From the NCBI GenBank assembly GCA_910585455.1, contig CAJUEL010000038.1:1-44215 (forward strand): 44,215 nt of DNA, written 5' to 3'. The notes beneath the pieces are model-generated. The model did no database searches and was not told the origin of the DNA. It saw nothing but the letters and a program-made list of their open reading frames with translations. Below, piece by piece: positions 24,079-31,853 of the stretch; the first letter of the stretch is position 1; the number at the start of each line of letters is the position of its first letter. A program made the position numbers and the translations under genes. The DNA is from an uncultured Eisenbergiella sp. GTDB lineage: Bacteria > Bacillota > Clostridia > Lachnospirales > Lachnospiraceae.

Positions 24079-25704
24079 ATGGCAAAGGAAATCAAATACG
24101 GCGCGGAAGCCCGTGCGGCACTGGAATCCGGTGTGAATCAGTTAGCGAATACAGTCAGAGGTACTCTTGGACCGAAAGGGCGCAACGTGGCGCTGGATAA
24201 ATCCTTCGGCGCACCCCTCATCACCAACGACGGTGTGACCATCGCGAAGGAAATCGAGCTGGAGGACGCTTTTGAGAACATGGGCGCACAGCTTGTGAAG
24301 GAAGTAGCGACCAAGACGAATGATGTGGCAGGCGACGGTACCACCACGGCGACCGTTCTGGCACAGGCGATGATCAATGCCGGCATGAGCAATCTGGCGG
24401 CGGGCGCAAACCCGATCATCTTAAGAAAGGGCATGCAGAAGGCTACTGATTGCGCGGTGGAAGCGATCGCGAAGATGAGCCAGAAGGTGAACGGCAAGAA
24501 CCACATCGCAAGAGTTGCGGCGATCTCCGCCGGCAGCGACGAAGTGGGACAGATGGTTGCAGATGCGATGGAGAAGGTTTCCAACGACGGCGTCATCACC
24601 ATCGAAGAGAGCAAGACCATGAAGACAGAGCTGGATCTTGTGGAAGGTATGCAGTTTGACAGAGGATATATCTCCGCTTATATGGCGAACGATATGGATA
24701 AGATGGAAGCGACCCTGGAGAATCCCTATATCCTGATCACGGATAAGAAGATTTCCAACATTCAGGAGATCCTGCCCCTGCTTGAGCAGATCGTGCAGTC
24801 CGGCGCGAAGCTTTTAATCATCGCGGAGGATGTGGAAGGCGAAGCGCTGACCACGCTGATCGTCAACAAGCTGCGCGGCACCTTCAACGTGGTTGCGGTG
24901 AAAGCGCCAGGCTACGGCGACAGAAGAAAAGCCATGCTGGAGGATATCGCGATCCTGACCGGCGGTCAGGTGATCAGCTCCGATCTGGGTCTGGAACTGA
25001 AGGAAACCACCATGGATATGCTGGGACGCGCAAAATCCGTTAAGGTACAGAAGGAAAATACCATCATCGTGGACGGCGAGGGCGACAGCAGCGCGATCCA
25101 GGCGAGAATCGGCCAGATCAAGAAGCAGATTGAAGAGACCACCTCTGATTTCGATAAAGAGAAGCTGCAGGAGAGACTTGCGAAGCTGGCAGGCGGCGTA
25201 GCGGTTATCCGCGTCGGCGCGGCGACCGAAACCGAGATGAAGGAAGCGAAGCTGCGCATGGAAGACGCTTTGGCGGCAACCCGCGCGGCAGTGGAGGAAG
25301 GCATCATCGCAGGCGGCGGCTCCGCTTATATCCATGCTGCCAAGGAAGTGGAAGCTCTGGCCAACAGCCTGGATGGAGACGAGAAGACGGGTGCGAAGAT
25401 CGTGTTAAAGGCTCTGGAATCCCCTCTGTTCTTCATCGCTGCGAACGCCGGACTGGAAGGCTCTGTCATCATCAATAAGGTGAAAGAGGCGGCAGTGGGC
25501 GTAGGCTTCGATGCTCTGAAGGAAGAGTATGTGGATATGATCGAAGCAGGCATTCTGGATCCCGCGAAGGTGACCAGAAGCGCGCTGCAGAACGCGACCA
25601 GCGTTGCCAGCACCCTGCTCACCACAGAATCCGTTGTGGCGAATATCAAGGAAGAGACCCCCGCTATGCCCGCAGGCGCAGGCGGCGGCATGGGCATGAT
25701 GTAA
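24079..25704 (+). CDS. groEL: Chaperonin GroEL
   Basis: 541 residues, full length. GPKGRNVALDKSFGAP, VAGDGTTTATVLAQ with the nucleotide-binding GDGTT loop, and the flexible C-terminal tail GAGGGMGMM are present. GroEL forms two heptameric rings that fold proteins with GroES and ATP. The ATG is preceded by AAGGAGGTC. It shares the CIRCE-controlled transcript with groES. A strong terminator follows 27 bp after the stop. Confidence 0.98.
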   Translation: MAKEIKYGAEARAALESGVNQLANTVRGTLGPKGRNVALDKSFGAPLITNDGVTIAKEIELEDAFENMGAQLVKEVATKTNDVAGDGTTTATVLAQAMINAGMSNLAAGANPIILRKGMQKATDCAVEAIAKMSQKVNGKNHIARVAAISAGSDEVGQMVADAMEKVSNDGVITIEESKTMKTELDLVEGMQFDRGYISAYMANDMDKMEATLENPYILITDKKISNIQEILPLLEQIVQSGAKLLIIAEDVEGEALTTLIVNKLRGTFNVVAVKAPGYGDRRKAMLEDIAILTGGQVISSDLGLELKETTMDMLGRAKSVKVQKENTIIVDGEGDSSAIQARIGQIKKQIEETTSDFDKEKLQERLAKLAGGVAVIRVGAATETEMKEAKLRMEDALAATRAAVEEGIIAGGGSAYIHAAKEVEALANSLDGDEKTGAKIVLKALESPLFFIAANAGLEGSVIINKVKEAAVGVGFDALKEEYVDMIEAGILDPAKVTRSALQNATSVASTLLTTESVVANIKEETPAMPAGAGGGMGMM

Positions 25705-25730
25705 GCCAAACCGTTTCTAAAAACATGAAT

Positions 25731-25783
25731 AAAAACTCCCTTCCCGGACAGAATAGTAAAAAAAGTCCGGAAGGGAGTTTTTT
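25731..25783 (+). terminator. Terminator of groESL overlapping the spoVAF-like leader
   Basis: AAACTCCCTTCC-CGGAC (from 25733) pairs with GTCCGGAAGGGAGTTT (25765-25780), then T6. The 3' arm contains AAGGGAG, which is also the ribosome site of the next gene, whose ATG lies at 25786. Confidence 0.88.
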
Positions 25784-25785
25784 AC

Positions 25786-27198
25786 ATGGAAAAAATGAAT
25801 GCCATACTGGCGGACAGCATGGAGCATATGAAAAAGCAGCTGGGTGTGGGAACGAATTTTGACGTGCTATACCGGGTGGTGGAAATCGGCGGGAAACAGG
25901 CATGCATCTATATGATCGACGGCTTCTGCAAGGATGAGGTGATGCAGAAGCTGTTGCAGCATTTCATGGGAATTACGGCGGACAAAATGCCGAAGGATGC
26001 CCATGGAATGAGCAAGCAGCTCGTTCCCTATGGGGAAGTGGACTTAAAGGATGACTGGGGAGAGATTGAGTATGCGGTCATGTCCGGCGTGGTGGCGATG
26101 TTCATCGACGGCTATGAAAAATGCATCCTGATCGACGCCAGAACCTATCCGGCGCGGAGCGTGTCGGAGCCGGAAAAGGACAAGGTCATGCGCGGCTCCA
26201 AGGACGGATTTGTGGAAACCATCGTTTTTAACACGGCGCTGATCAGAAGAAGGATCAGAAGCCCGCAGCTTCGGATGGAGATGCTGAAAGCGGGTTCCTC
26301 TTCCCAGACGGACATCGTGCTGTGCTATATGGAAGACCGGGTGGATCAGAAATTTTTAGGACAGCTGCGTGAGAGGATCAACAGCCTGCAGGTGGACGCG
26401 CTGACGTTGAATCAGGAGAGCCTGGCGGAATGCCTCTATCAGAGAAAATGGTATAATCCTTTTCCGAAATTCAAATATTCGGAGCGCCCGGATACGGCGG
26501 CGGCGCAGGTGCTGGAGGGAAATATCATCATCCTGGTGGATAATTCCCCGTCGGCGATGATCACGCCCACTTCCTTTTTTGATGTGGTGGAGGAGGCGGA
26601 CGATTATTATTTTCCGCCGATCACGGGAACCTATCTGCGGCTGTCCCGCATGCTGATCGCTGTCATCACTTATTTTCTGACGCCGACCTTTCTTTTGCTG
26701 ATGCAGTATCCCCAGTGGATTCCAAAGGGATTTGAATTCATCATGGTGCAGGATACGGTGAACATTCCGCTGATCTGGCAGCTTTTGATTCTGGAGCTGG
26801 CGGTGGACGGCTTAAAGCTTGCCGCGGTCAATACGCCGAATATGCTGAGCACCCCGCTGTCCGTCATGGCGGCGCTGGTGCTGGGGGAATTTTCCGTGAA
26901 GAGTGGGTGGTTTAATTCCGAGGTGATGCTGTATATGGCCTTCGTCGCGGTGGCCAATTATACCCAGAACAGTCTGGAAATGGGATATGCCCTGAAATTC
27001 ATGCGCATCATCAACCTGATTTTAACCGCCATTTTCGGCGTCTGGGGCTATATCGCCGGCGTGCTGATTTTGCTTGTCAGCATCGCTTCTAATCGGACGG
27101 TCAGCAGGCAGAGCTATATTTATCCGCTGATTCCTTTTCAGGCGAAGCAGCTTTCCCATCAGCTGTTTCGGACGCGGATGCCGGATGCGCGGAAGTGA
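25786..27198 (+). CDS. SpoVAF/GerA-family spore germination membrane protein
   Basis: 470 residues. An N-terminal soluble domain of about 280 residues contains GSKDGFVETIVFNTALIRRR, the conserved core of GerAA and SpoVAF proteins. DNSPSAMITPTSFFD marks the start of the membrane part, with about five hydrophobic segments (290-455). These proteins sit in the spore inner membrane and act in germinant sensing or DPA release. No gerAB, gerAC or spoVA gene lies beside it, and length and form favour SpoVAF over a GerA receptor subunit. The only ribosome site is inside the 3' arm of the groESL terminator. Confidence 0.85.
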   Translation: MEKMNAILADSMEHMKKQLGVGTNFDVLYRVVEIGGKQACIYMIDGFCKDEVMQKLLQHFMGITADKMPKDAHGMSKQLVPYGEVDLKDDWGEIEYAVMSGVVAMFIDGYEKCILIDARTYPARSVSEPEKDKVMRGSKDGFVETIVFNTALIRRRIRSPQLRMEMLKAGSSSQTDIVLCYMEDRVDQKFLGQLRERINSLQVDALTLNQESLAECLYQRKWYNPFPKFKYSERPDTAAAQVLEGNIIILVDNSPSAMITPTSFFDVVEEADDYYFPPITGTYLRLSRMLIAVITYFLTPTFLLLMQYPQWIPKGFEFIMVQDTVNIPLIWQLLILELAVDGLKLAAVNTPNMLSTPLSVMAALVLGEFSVKSGWFNSEVMLYMAFVAVANYTQNSLEMGYALKFMRIINLILTAIFGVWGYIAGVLILLVSIASNRTVSRQSYIYPLIPFQAKQLSHQLFRTRMPDARK

Positions 27199-27231
27199 GC
27201 GCAGGATTTGCAACACAAGGAGCATGAAATG

Positions 27232-27263
27232 AAATTCCCCCGCTGCGCGCAGCGGGGGAATTT
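27232..27263. terminator. Perfect 32-bp palindrome, bidirectional terminator
   Basis: A 16-bp perfect arm (AAATTCCCCCGCTGCG and its complement) without a spacer. It is followed by TTGTTATTATT on the plus strand and ATTTC on the minus strand. It separates the convergent spoVAF-like and NhaC-type genes. Confidence 0.85.
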
Positions 27264-27277
27264 GTTATTATTCATGA

Positions 27278-27310
27278 CAATAGAATTCTTGCAGGGCGTG
27301 AATTCTATTG
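27278..27310 (-). terminator. Hairpin over the NhaC-type stop codon
   Basis: CAATAGAATTC (27278-27288) and GAATTCTATTG (27300-27310) are exact 11-bp inverted repeats. The 5' arm, read on the minus strand, contains the TAG stop codon of the transporter gene. It probably protects or ends the transcript together with the 32-bp palindrome. Confidence 0.6.
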
Positions 27311-28930
27311 TTTGCGGTGGTTCTGCATATTGCGGATTACCAACAGCGTGATCAGCATGATGGCGATGCCGAAGCCAAGGCTGATCACGGGATTTTTTAC
27401 AAAGCCTGCAAAAATGTAGGTGATGCAGGAAATCACCGCCGCAAGAACCGCGTAGGGCAGCTGGGTGGACACATGGTTGACGTGATCGCACTGCGCGCCC
27501 GCGCTGGCCATGATGGTGGTGTCGGAGATCGGGGAGCAGTGATCGCCGCAGACCGCGCCTGCCATGCATGCGGAGATGGAAATGATCATCAGCTCAGGGC
27601 TGGAGCTGGCAAACACATCGACCACGATGGGGATGAGGATGCCGAAGGTTCCCCAGGAGGTTCCGGTGGCAAATGCCAGAAAGCAGCCAACCAGGAAAAT
27701 GATGGCGGGCAGCATGCTCATCAGGCCGTCCGCCGCGCCCTTCATGAGTCCGGCGACGAATTCGGCGGCGCCAAGGCTGTCCGTCATCGCCTTTAAGGTC
27801 CAGGCGCAGGTCAGGATCAGGATGGCGGGAACCATCGCCTTAAAGCCTTCCGGGAGGCAGCTCATGATTTCGTGGAAGGACAGCACCTTGCGGAACAGGT
27901 AAAAGACAATGGTGATGAGCAGCCCGAAGAAGCCGCCCAGCGCCAGACCTACGGACGCATCGCTGTTGGAAAAGCTGGTCACGAAGTCCGTGCCGGCAAA
28001 GAAGCCGCCGGTATAGAGCATGCCGATGATGCAGCAGACGATCAGGCAGACCACCGGAACGACCAGATCGCATACTTTTCCGTTGGTCATGATTTTGTCC
28101 GCGTTTTCCATGCCCGCGTAGGGACGCTCTGCGGAAGAGAAAAGGTCTCCCTTCTCCTGAGCATTTTTTTCATGCTTCGACATGGAGCCGAATTCGATGC
28201 GCAAAAGCACCATGACGACCATCATGAGAATCGTCAAAAGGGCGTAATAGTTATAGGGAATTGCCCGCAGGAACAGGGAAAAACCGTCCTCGCCCTCCAC
28301 AAAGCCGGTCACGGCCGCCGCCCAGGAGGAAATCGGAGCGATGATGCAGACCGGCGCCGCGGTGGCGTCGATCAGGTAAGCCAGCTTGGAGCGGGAAACC
28401 TTCTGCTTGTCCGTCACAGGGCGCATGACGCTGCCAACGGTGAGGCAGTTGAAATAGTCGTCCACAAAAATCAGGACGCCCAGCGCGATGGTGGCAAGCT
28501 GTGCCCCCACACGGCTTTTGATGTGGGAAGCCGCCCAGCGTCCGAAGGCAGCGGAGCCGCCGGCCCGGTTCATCAGCGCGACGATGGCGCCGAGAAGGAC
28601 AAGGAAGATCAGGATGCCTACATTGTAAGAATCCGAAAGGACGCTCAAAAAGCCGTCTTCGAACATGTGCATGACGGTCCCTTCAAAGGAAAAGCCGGAA
28701 TAGAACAGTCCGCCCACCAATATGCCGACGAACAGGGAGCTGTAAACCTCCTTCGTGATCAGCGCCAGGCCGATGGCGACGATGGGAGGCACGAGCGCCC
28801 AGAAGGTCGCGTACATGGACGGCACGTATCCTTCTGCACCGTCGGCGGCGAACAGGGTCATCGGGCACAGGAATAAAAAGAGCGCGATGACGGGAATGAT
28901 CGTTTTGATTCTGCGTGGAAAATTGTGCAT
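27305..28930 (-). CDS. NhaC-family antiporter, probable lysine transporter (LysW-like)
   Basis: 541 residues from ATG 28930 (AGAGGAG upstream). About twelve membrane segments; an N-terminal signal-like helix ends in LFAADG. Motifs of the NhaC family include FVDDYFNCLTVGSVMRPVTD, ATGTSWGTFGILIPI and GAVCGDHCSPISDTT. NhaC proteins exchange sodium and protons or carry organic substrates. The gene sits behind a full L-box lysine riboswitch, and comparative work has named NhaC-type L-box genes LysW, so lysine uptake is the likely job. The substrate is inferred from regulation, not from the protein. Confidence 0.9.
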   Translation of the reverse strand: MHNFPRRIKTIIPVIALFLFLCPMTLFAADGAEGYVPSMYATFWALVPPIVAIGLALITKEVYSSLFVGILVGGLFYSGFSFEGTVMHMFEDGFLSVLSDSYNVGILIFLVLLGAIVALMNRAGGSAAFGRWAASHIKSRVGAQLATIALGVLIFVDDYFNCLTVGSVMRPVTDKQKVSRSKLAYLIDATAAPVCIIAPISSWAAAVTGFVEGEDGFSLFLRAIPYNYYALLTILMMVVMVLLRIEFGSMSKHEKNAQEKGDLFSSAERPYAGMENADKIMTNGKVCDLVVPVVCLIVCCIIGMLYTGGFFAGTDFVTSFSNSDASVGLALGGFFGLLITIVFYLFRKVLSFHEIMSCLPEGFKAMVPAILILTCAWTLKAMTDSLGAAEFVAGLMKGAADGLMSMLPAIIFLVGCFLAFATGTSWGTFGILIPIVVDVFASSSPELMIISISACMAGAVCGDHCSPISDTTIMASAGAQCDHVNHVSTQLPYAVLAAVISCITYIFAGFVKNPVISLGFGIAIMLITLLVIRNMQNHRKQ

Positions 28931-29065
28931 AAAAAAATCTCCTCTCTGGTATGGTTTCGATTCCGGAAACCCGCCGGTTTTGGGAATCGTGTGCGGATGA
29001 GCATTCATCCTGCTGGCAGAAAGGAAAAGCGCATGGATATCCATATGAAAGCCGATGTGATACCG

Positions 29066-29229
29066 ATGATAGCGCTCCACTAAAGTGACAGTCCGCCACA
29101 TATTCTGCGACGTCCCAGGGCAGCTGTGCCGGGCAGCACAAAGCCCTTCGGCGGCGTTCCCTTTCCTGCGGCAGCAGATGCCCGCTGCGTTACAGACCGC
29201 AGTACTGATAAAAACCGCGCCTCTACCAT
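29066..29229 (-). promoter_or_regulatory. Lysine riboswitch (L-box)
   Basis: On the minus strand the conserved L-box blocks appear in order: GGTAGAGGCGCGG, ATCAGTACTG, GCCGAAG, CCCTGGG, GGACTGTCAC, and GTGGAGCGCTATC. P1 is ATGGTAG (29229-29223) paired with CTATCAT (29072-29066). The predicted transcription start at about 29231 places the aptamer at the RNA 5' end. Downstream, AGCGC in the P1 3' strand region can pair with GCGCT (around 29031), followed by TTTCCTTTCT. This suggests termination when lysine is bound. A later GATTCC/GGAATC hairpin near the start codon leaves translational control possible. Confidence 0.9.
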
Positions 29230-29237
29230 GTAATTGC

Positions 29238-29266
29238 GTTGTATCACAGAATGGCGCAAAAGTCAA
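29238..29266 (-). promoter_or_regulatory. Promoter of the L-box transcript
   Basis: On the minus strand TTGACT (29266-29261), a 17-bp spacer and TACAAC (29243-29238). It is divergent from the feo promoter, 20 bp away. Confidence 0.7.
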
Positions 29267-29285
29267 GAAATTTTTTTGATGCGGA

Positions 29286-29313
29286 TTGACAGAAAGCGCG
29301 GGTGTGCTATACT
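29286..29313 (+). promoter_or_regulatory. feoAB promoter
   Basis: TTGACA (29286-29291), a 16-bp spacer and TATACT (29308-29313). No Fur-type 19-bp box was recognised around it. Confidence 0.75.
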
Positions 29314-29393
29314 GAACGTGATACCGGACGCAGCCTGGATCGGGGCGTAAGTCTGCCCGGTATGCAAGGATTGATACATAAAGGAGTACGAAA

Positions 29394-29651
29394 ATGACGT
29401 TATACGAGGGAGAAGTGGGCGTAAGCTACAGCGTGCAGGGTCTTTCTATGGAAGACGGGCTGACGCGGCGGCTGCAGGCGCTGGGACTGAACGAAGGAAC
29501 AAGGGTGAAAATTCTGAACCGTAAAAAGCAGGGGGCGCTCATTCTTTCTGTGCGCGGCACGAGGCTTGCCGTCGGGAAGCATATTACGGATCACATAGAG
29601 GTGTGCGCGGCACAGGAAAATTCCGTGAAAGAAAAAGAGGCAGGTGACTGA
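29394..29651 (+). CDS. feoA: Ferrous iron transport protein A
   Basis: 85 residues with the SH3-like FeoA fold: GLSMEDGLTRRLQALGLNEG, GTRVKILNRKKQGALILSV and RGTRLAVGKHITDHIEV. FeoA is a small cytoplasmic partner of FeoB. AAAGGAG precedes the ATG and feoB starts 2 bp after the stop. Many Clostridia have two feoA copies; here only one is present. Confidence 0.92.
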   Translation: MTLYEGEVGVSYSVQGLSMEDGLTRRLQALGLNEGTRVKILNRKKQGALILSVRGTRLAVGKHITDHIEVCAAQENSVKEKEAGD

Positions 29652-29653
29652 AG

Positions 29654-31678
29654 ATGGCGCAGAAGGAAGCGGTACAAAAGGAAGACAGGCATGTGCATGT
29701 GGCGTTTGTGGGAAATCCCAACTGCGGAAAGACGACGCTGTTTAATGCGGTGACAGGGGCGAAGCTGAAGGTGGCGAACTGGCCGGGCGTCACGGTGGAA
29801 AAATTTGAAGGAAACATCGAGTATGAGGGCTACGAATTAAAGCTCGTGGATACGCCGGGCATTTATTCCTTAAGCTGTTATACGATAGAGGAGCAGGTGA
29901 CCAGAAGATGCGTGCAGGATGACGACATCGAGGTGATTGTGAACGTGGTGGATGCGTCGAGCCTGGAGCGGAATCTCTACCTGACGCTGCAGCTTTTGGA
30001 GCTTGGCAAGCCGGTCATTCTGGCGTTAAATATGATGGACATCGTCAAGGAGAGGGGACTGGAAATCGACCTGCACCGCCTGCCCGAGATGCTGGGGGAT
30101 ATTCCGGTGGTGCCGGTGTCGGCGGCGAAGCGGACCGGGCTGGATATCCTGCTTCACGCGGTGGTGCACCATTATGTGGAGGGACCAAAGGAAGACATCA
30201 TGAATTACGGACCCGGGATCGAGGACAGGCTTGCGAGGCTGGAGGATATGATGCGGAGCAATTATCCCAGCCATTCTCTGACCCGGTGGCATGCGATCAA
30301 GCTTTTGGAGGATGACGAGCAGGTGCGCAGGGAGCACCCCATCGAAATCCGGGAAGTGGCGGACCGCAGCTATGAGAAGGAAATCATTCAAAAGAAATAT
30401 CAATATATAGAAGAGATTGTGGAGGAGACTCTTTTCCATAAAGAAAAAAAAGCGGCGCAGACGGATCGGGTGGATGCGGTTTTGACCCATCCGTTCTGGG
30501 GGGTTCCTGTTTTTTTGTGCATCATGGCGATGGTGTTCTTTCTGACCTTTGCGGTGGGGGATTTTTTAAAGGGGGGCTTTGAGGTGGCGCTGGCTGGTTT
30601 TTCTGAAGCCGCGCGCATGCTGCTTTTGCGCATCCACACCGCAGACTGGCTGGTTTCACTGGTGGTGGACGGTATCATCGCCGGGGTGGGCGGCATCCTG
30701 ACCTTTTTGCCGAATATTTTCATCCTGTTTCTGGCGCTGGGCATTTTAGAGGATTCCGGCTATATGTCCCGGGTGGCATATGTGATGGACGGCATCATGG
30801 GAAAGGTGGGGCTGTCCGGAAAGGCGTTTTTGCCCATGATCCTGGGCTTTGGCTGTACGGTGCCCGCGATCATGGCGACCAGGGCGCTGGAGACGGAGCA
30901 CGACCGGAAAAAGGTCATGGTGATCACGCCCTTTATGTCCTGCTCCGCCAGGCTTCCGGTATATGTGCTGTTTTCCGATATGTTTTTCCCGGAAAATCCC
31001 ATGCTTCCGGCGTTTTCCATGTATGTGATCGGGCTTGTGATTTCCATTCTGGTGGCGCTTGTGATGAACCGCGCCGAAAAGGGAAAGGTCAACGATTCCC
31101 TGCTCATAGAGCTTCCGGAATATAAGCGTCCCAATCCCCGCACGATCCGCACGTATGTGTGGAATAAGCTGCGGGACTACCTGACCAAGGCGGGGACTAC
31201 CATCTTTCTGGCGTCCATCGCGATCTGGTTTGTATTGAATTTCGGCGTGACCGGCATGGTTGGGGATACGGCGGACAGCTTCGGCGCTGCCATCGGACGT
31301 TTTTTAGTGCCCGTATTGGCTCCTGCGGGACTTGGCCTGTGGCAGATCGTGGTGGCGCTCATTTCCGGCATTTCCGCGAAGGAGGTGGTGGTTTCCAGCT
31401 TTGCGGTGCTTTTTGGGGTGTCCAACGCCAATTCTACTGCGGGAATGGAAACGATCATCTCCAATATCCGGCGTTTTGATCCTTCCTTTGGACCGCTCAA
31501 CGCCTTTTGCCTGATGCTGTTCGTGCTTTTGTATGTGCCCTGCGCGGCGACCATCGGCACGATCCGCAAGGAGAGCGGCTCTTTGAAATTCACGCTGAGG
31601 CTGATGGCGTTTCAGATTCTGTTTGCCTGGCTTGTCAGCGTGCTGGTATTTCAACTTGGCTCTCTGATTCTGGGATGA
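29654..31678 (+). CDS. feoB: Ferrous iron transporter FeoB
   Basis: 674 residues. The N-terminal G domain has G1 GNPNCGKTTLF (about 17-27), G3 DTPGIYS, G4 NMMD and G5 SAAK. A helical spacer follows (about 170-270), then Gate and core membrane segments with LPMILGFGCTVPAIMATRAL and YVPCAATIGTIRKE. It imports Fe(II) with GTP hydrolysis. It is coupled to feoA. The iron-rich hydrogenase downstream is a plausible consumer, but a palindrome and a gap of 175 bp separate them. Confidence 0.96.
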   Translation: MAQKEAVQKEDRHVHVAFVGNPNCGKTTLFNAVTGAKLKVANWPGVTVEKFEGNIEYEGYELKLVDTPGIYSLSCYTIEEQVTRRCVQDDDIEVIVNVVDASSLERNLYLTLQLLELGKPVILALNMMDIVKERGLEIDLHRLPEMLGDIPVVPVSAAKRTGLDILLHAVVHHYVEGPKEDIMNYGPGIEDRLARLEDMMRSNYPSHSLTRWHAIKLLEDDEQVRREHPIEIREVADRSYEKEIIQKKYQYIEEIVEETLFHKEKKAAQTDRVDAVLTHPFWGVPVFLCIMAMVFFLTFAVGDFLKGGFEVALAGFSEAARMLLLRIHTADWLVSLVVDGIIAGVGGILTFLPNIFILFLALGILEDSGYMSRVAYVMDGIMGKVGLSGKAFLPMILGFGCTVPAIMATRALETEHDRKKVMVITPFMSCSARLPVYVLFSDMFFPENPMLPAFSMYVIGLVISILVALVMNRAEKGKVNDSLLIELPEYKRPNPRTIRTYVWNKLRDYLTKAGTTIFLASIAIWFVLNFGVTGMVGDTADSFGAAIGRFLVPVLAPAGLGLWQIVVALISGISAKEVVVSSFAVLFGVSNANSTAGMETIISNIRRFDPSFGPLNAFCLMLFVLLYVPCAATIGTIRKESGSLKFTLRLMAFQILFAWLVSVLVFQLGSLILG

Positions 31679-31684
31679 CTGGAA

Positions 31685-31714
31685 GTAACAGTTCAGACCT
31701 GTCTGAACTGTTAC
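31685..31714. repeat. 30-bp palindrome after feoB
   Basis: GTAACAGTTCAGAC-ct-GTCTGAACTGTTAC: perfect 14-bp arms. Part is repeated directly after it (GAACTGTTAC, 31714-31723). It is the third member of the family at 14804 and 23983. It lies 7 bp after the feoB stop. Confidence 0.85.
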
Positions 31715-31853
31715 GAACTGTTACGATGCCTGCTGTGAGGTTGTTGACTTTTGGGCAGGTTTGTGCAAAAATAGAAGAGTGATTTAAAACGGAAAAGCAT
31801 ATCAAAAGCGGGAGCCGTCTGCGGTTCCCTTGAAAGGAATACGGAGGAAGCCT

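Noticed and set aside
27872..28876. A 334-residue plus-strand frame opposite the NhaC-type gene
   Set aside because: Highly charged composition without domains; the NhaC-type gene on the other strand is certain.
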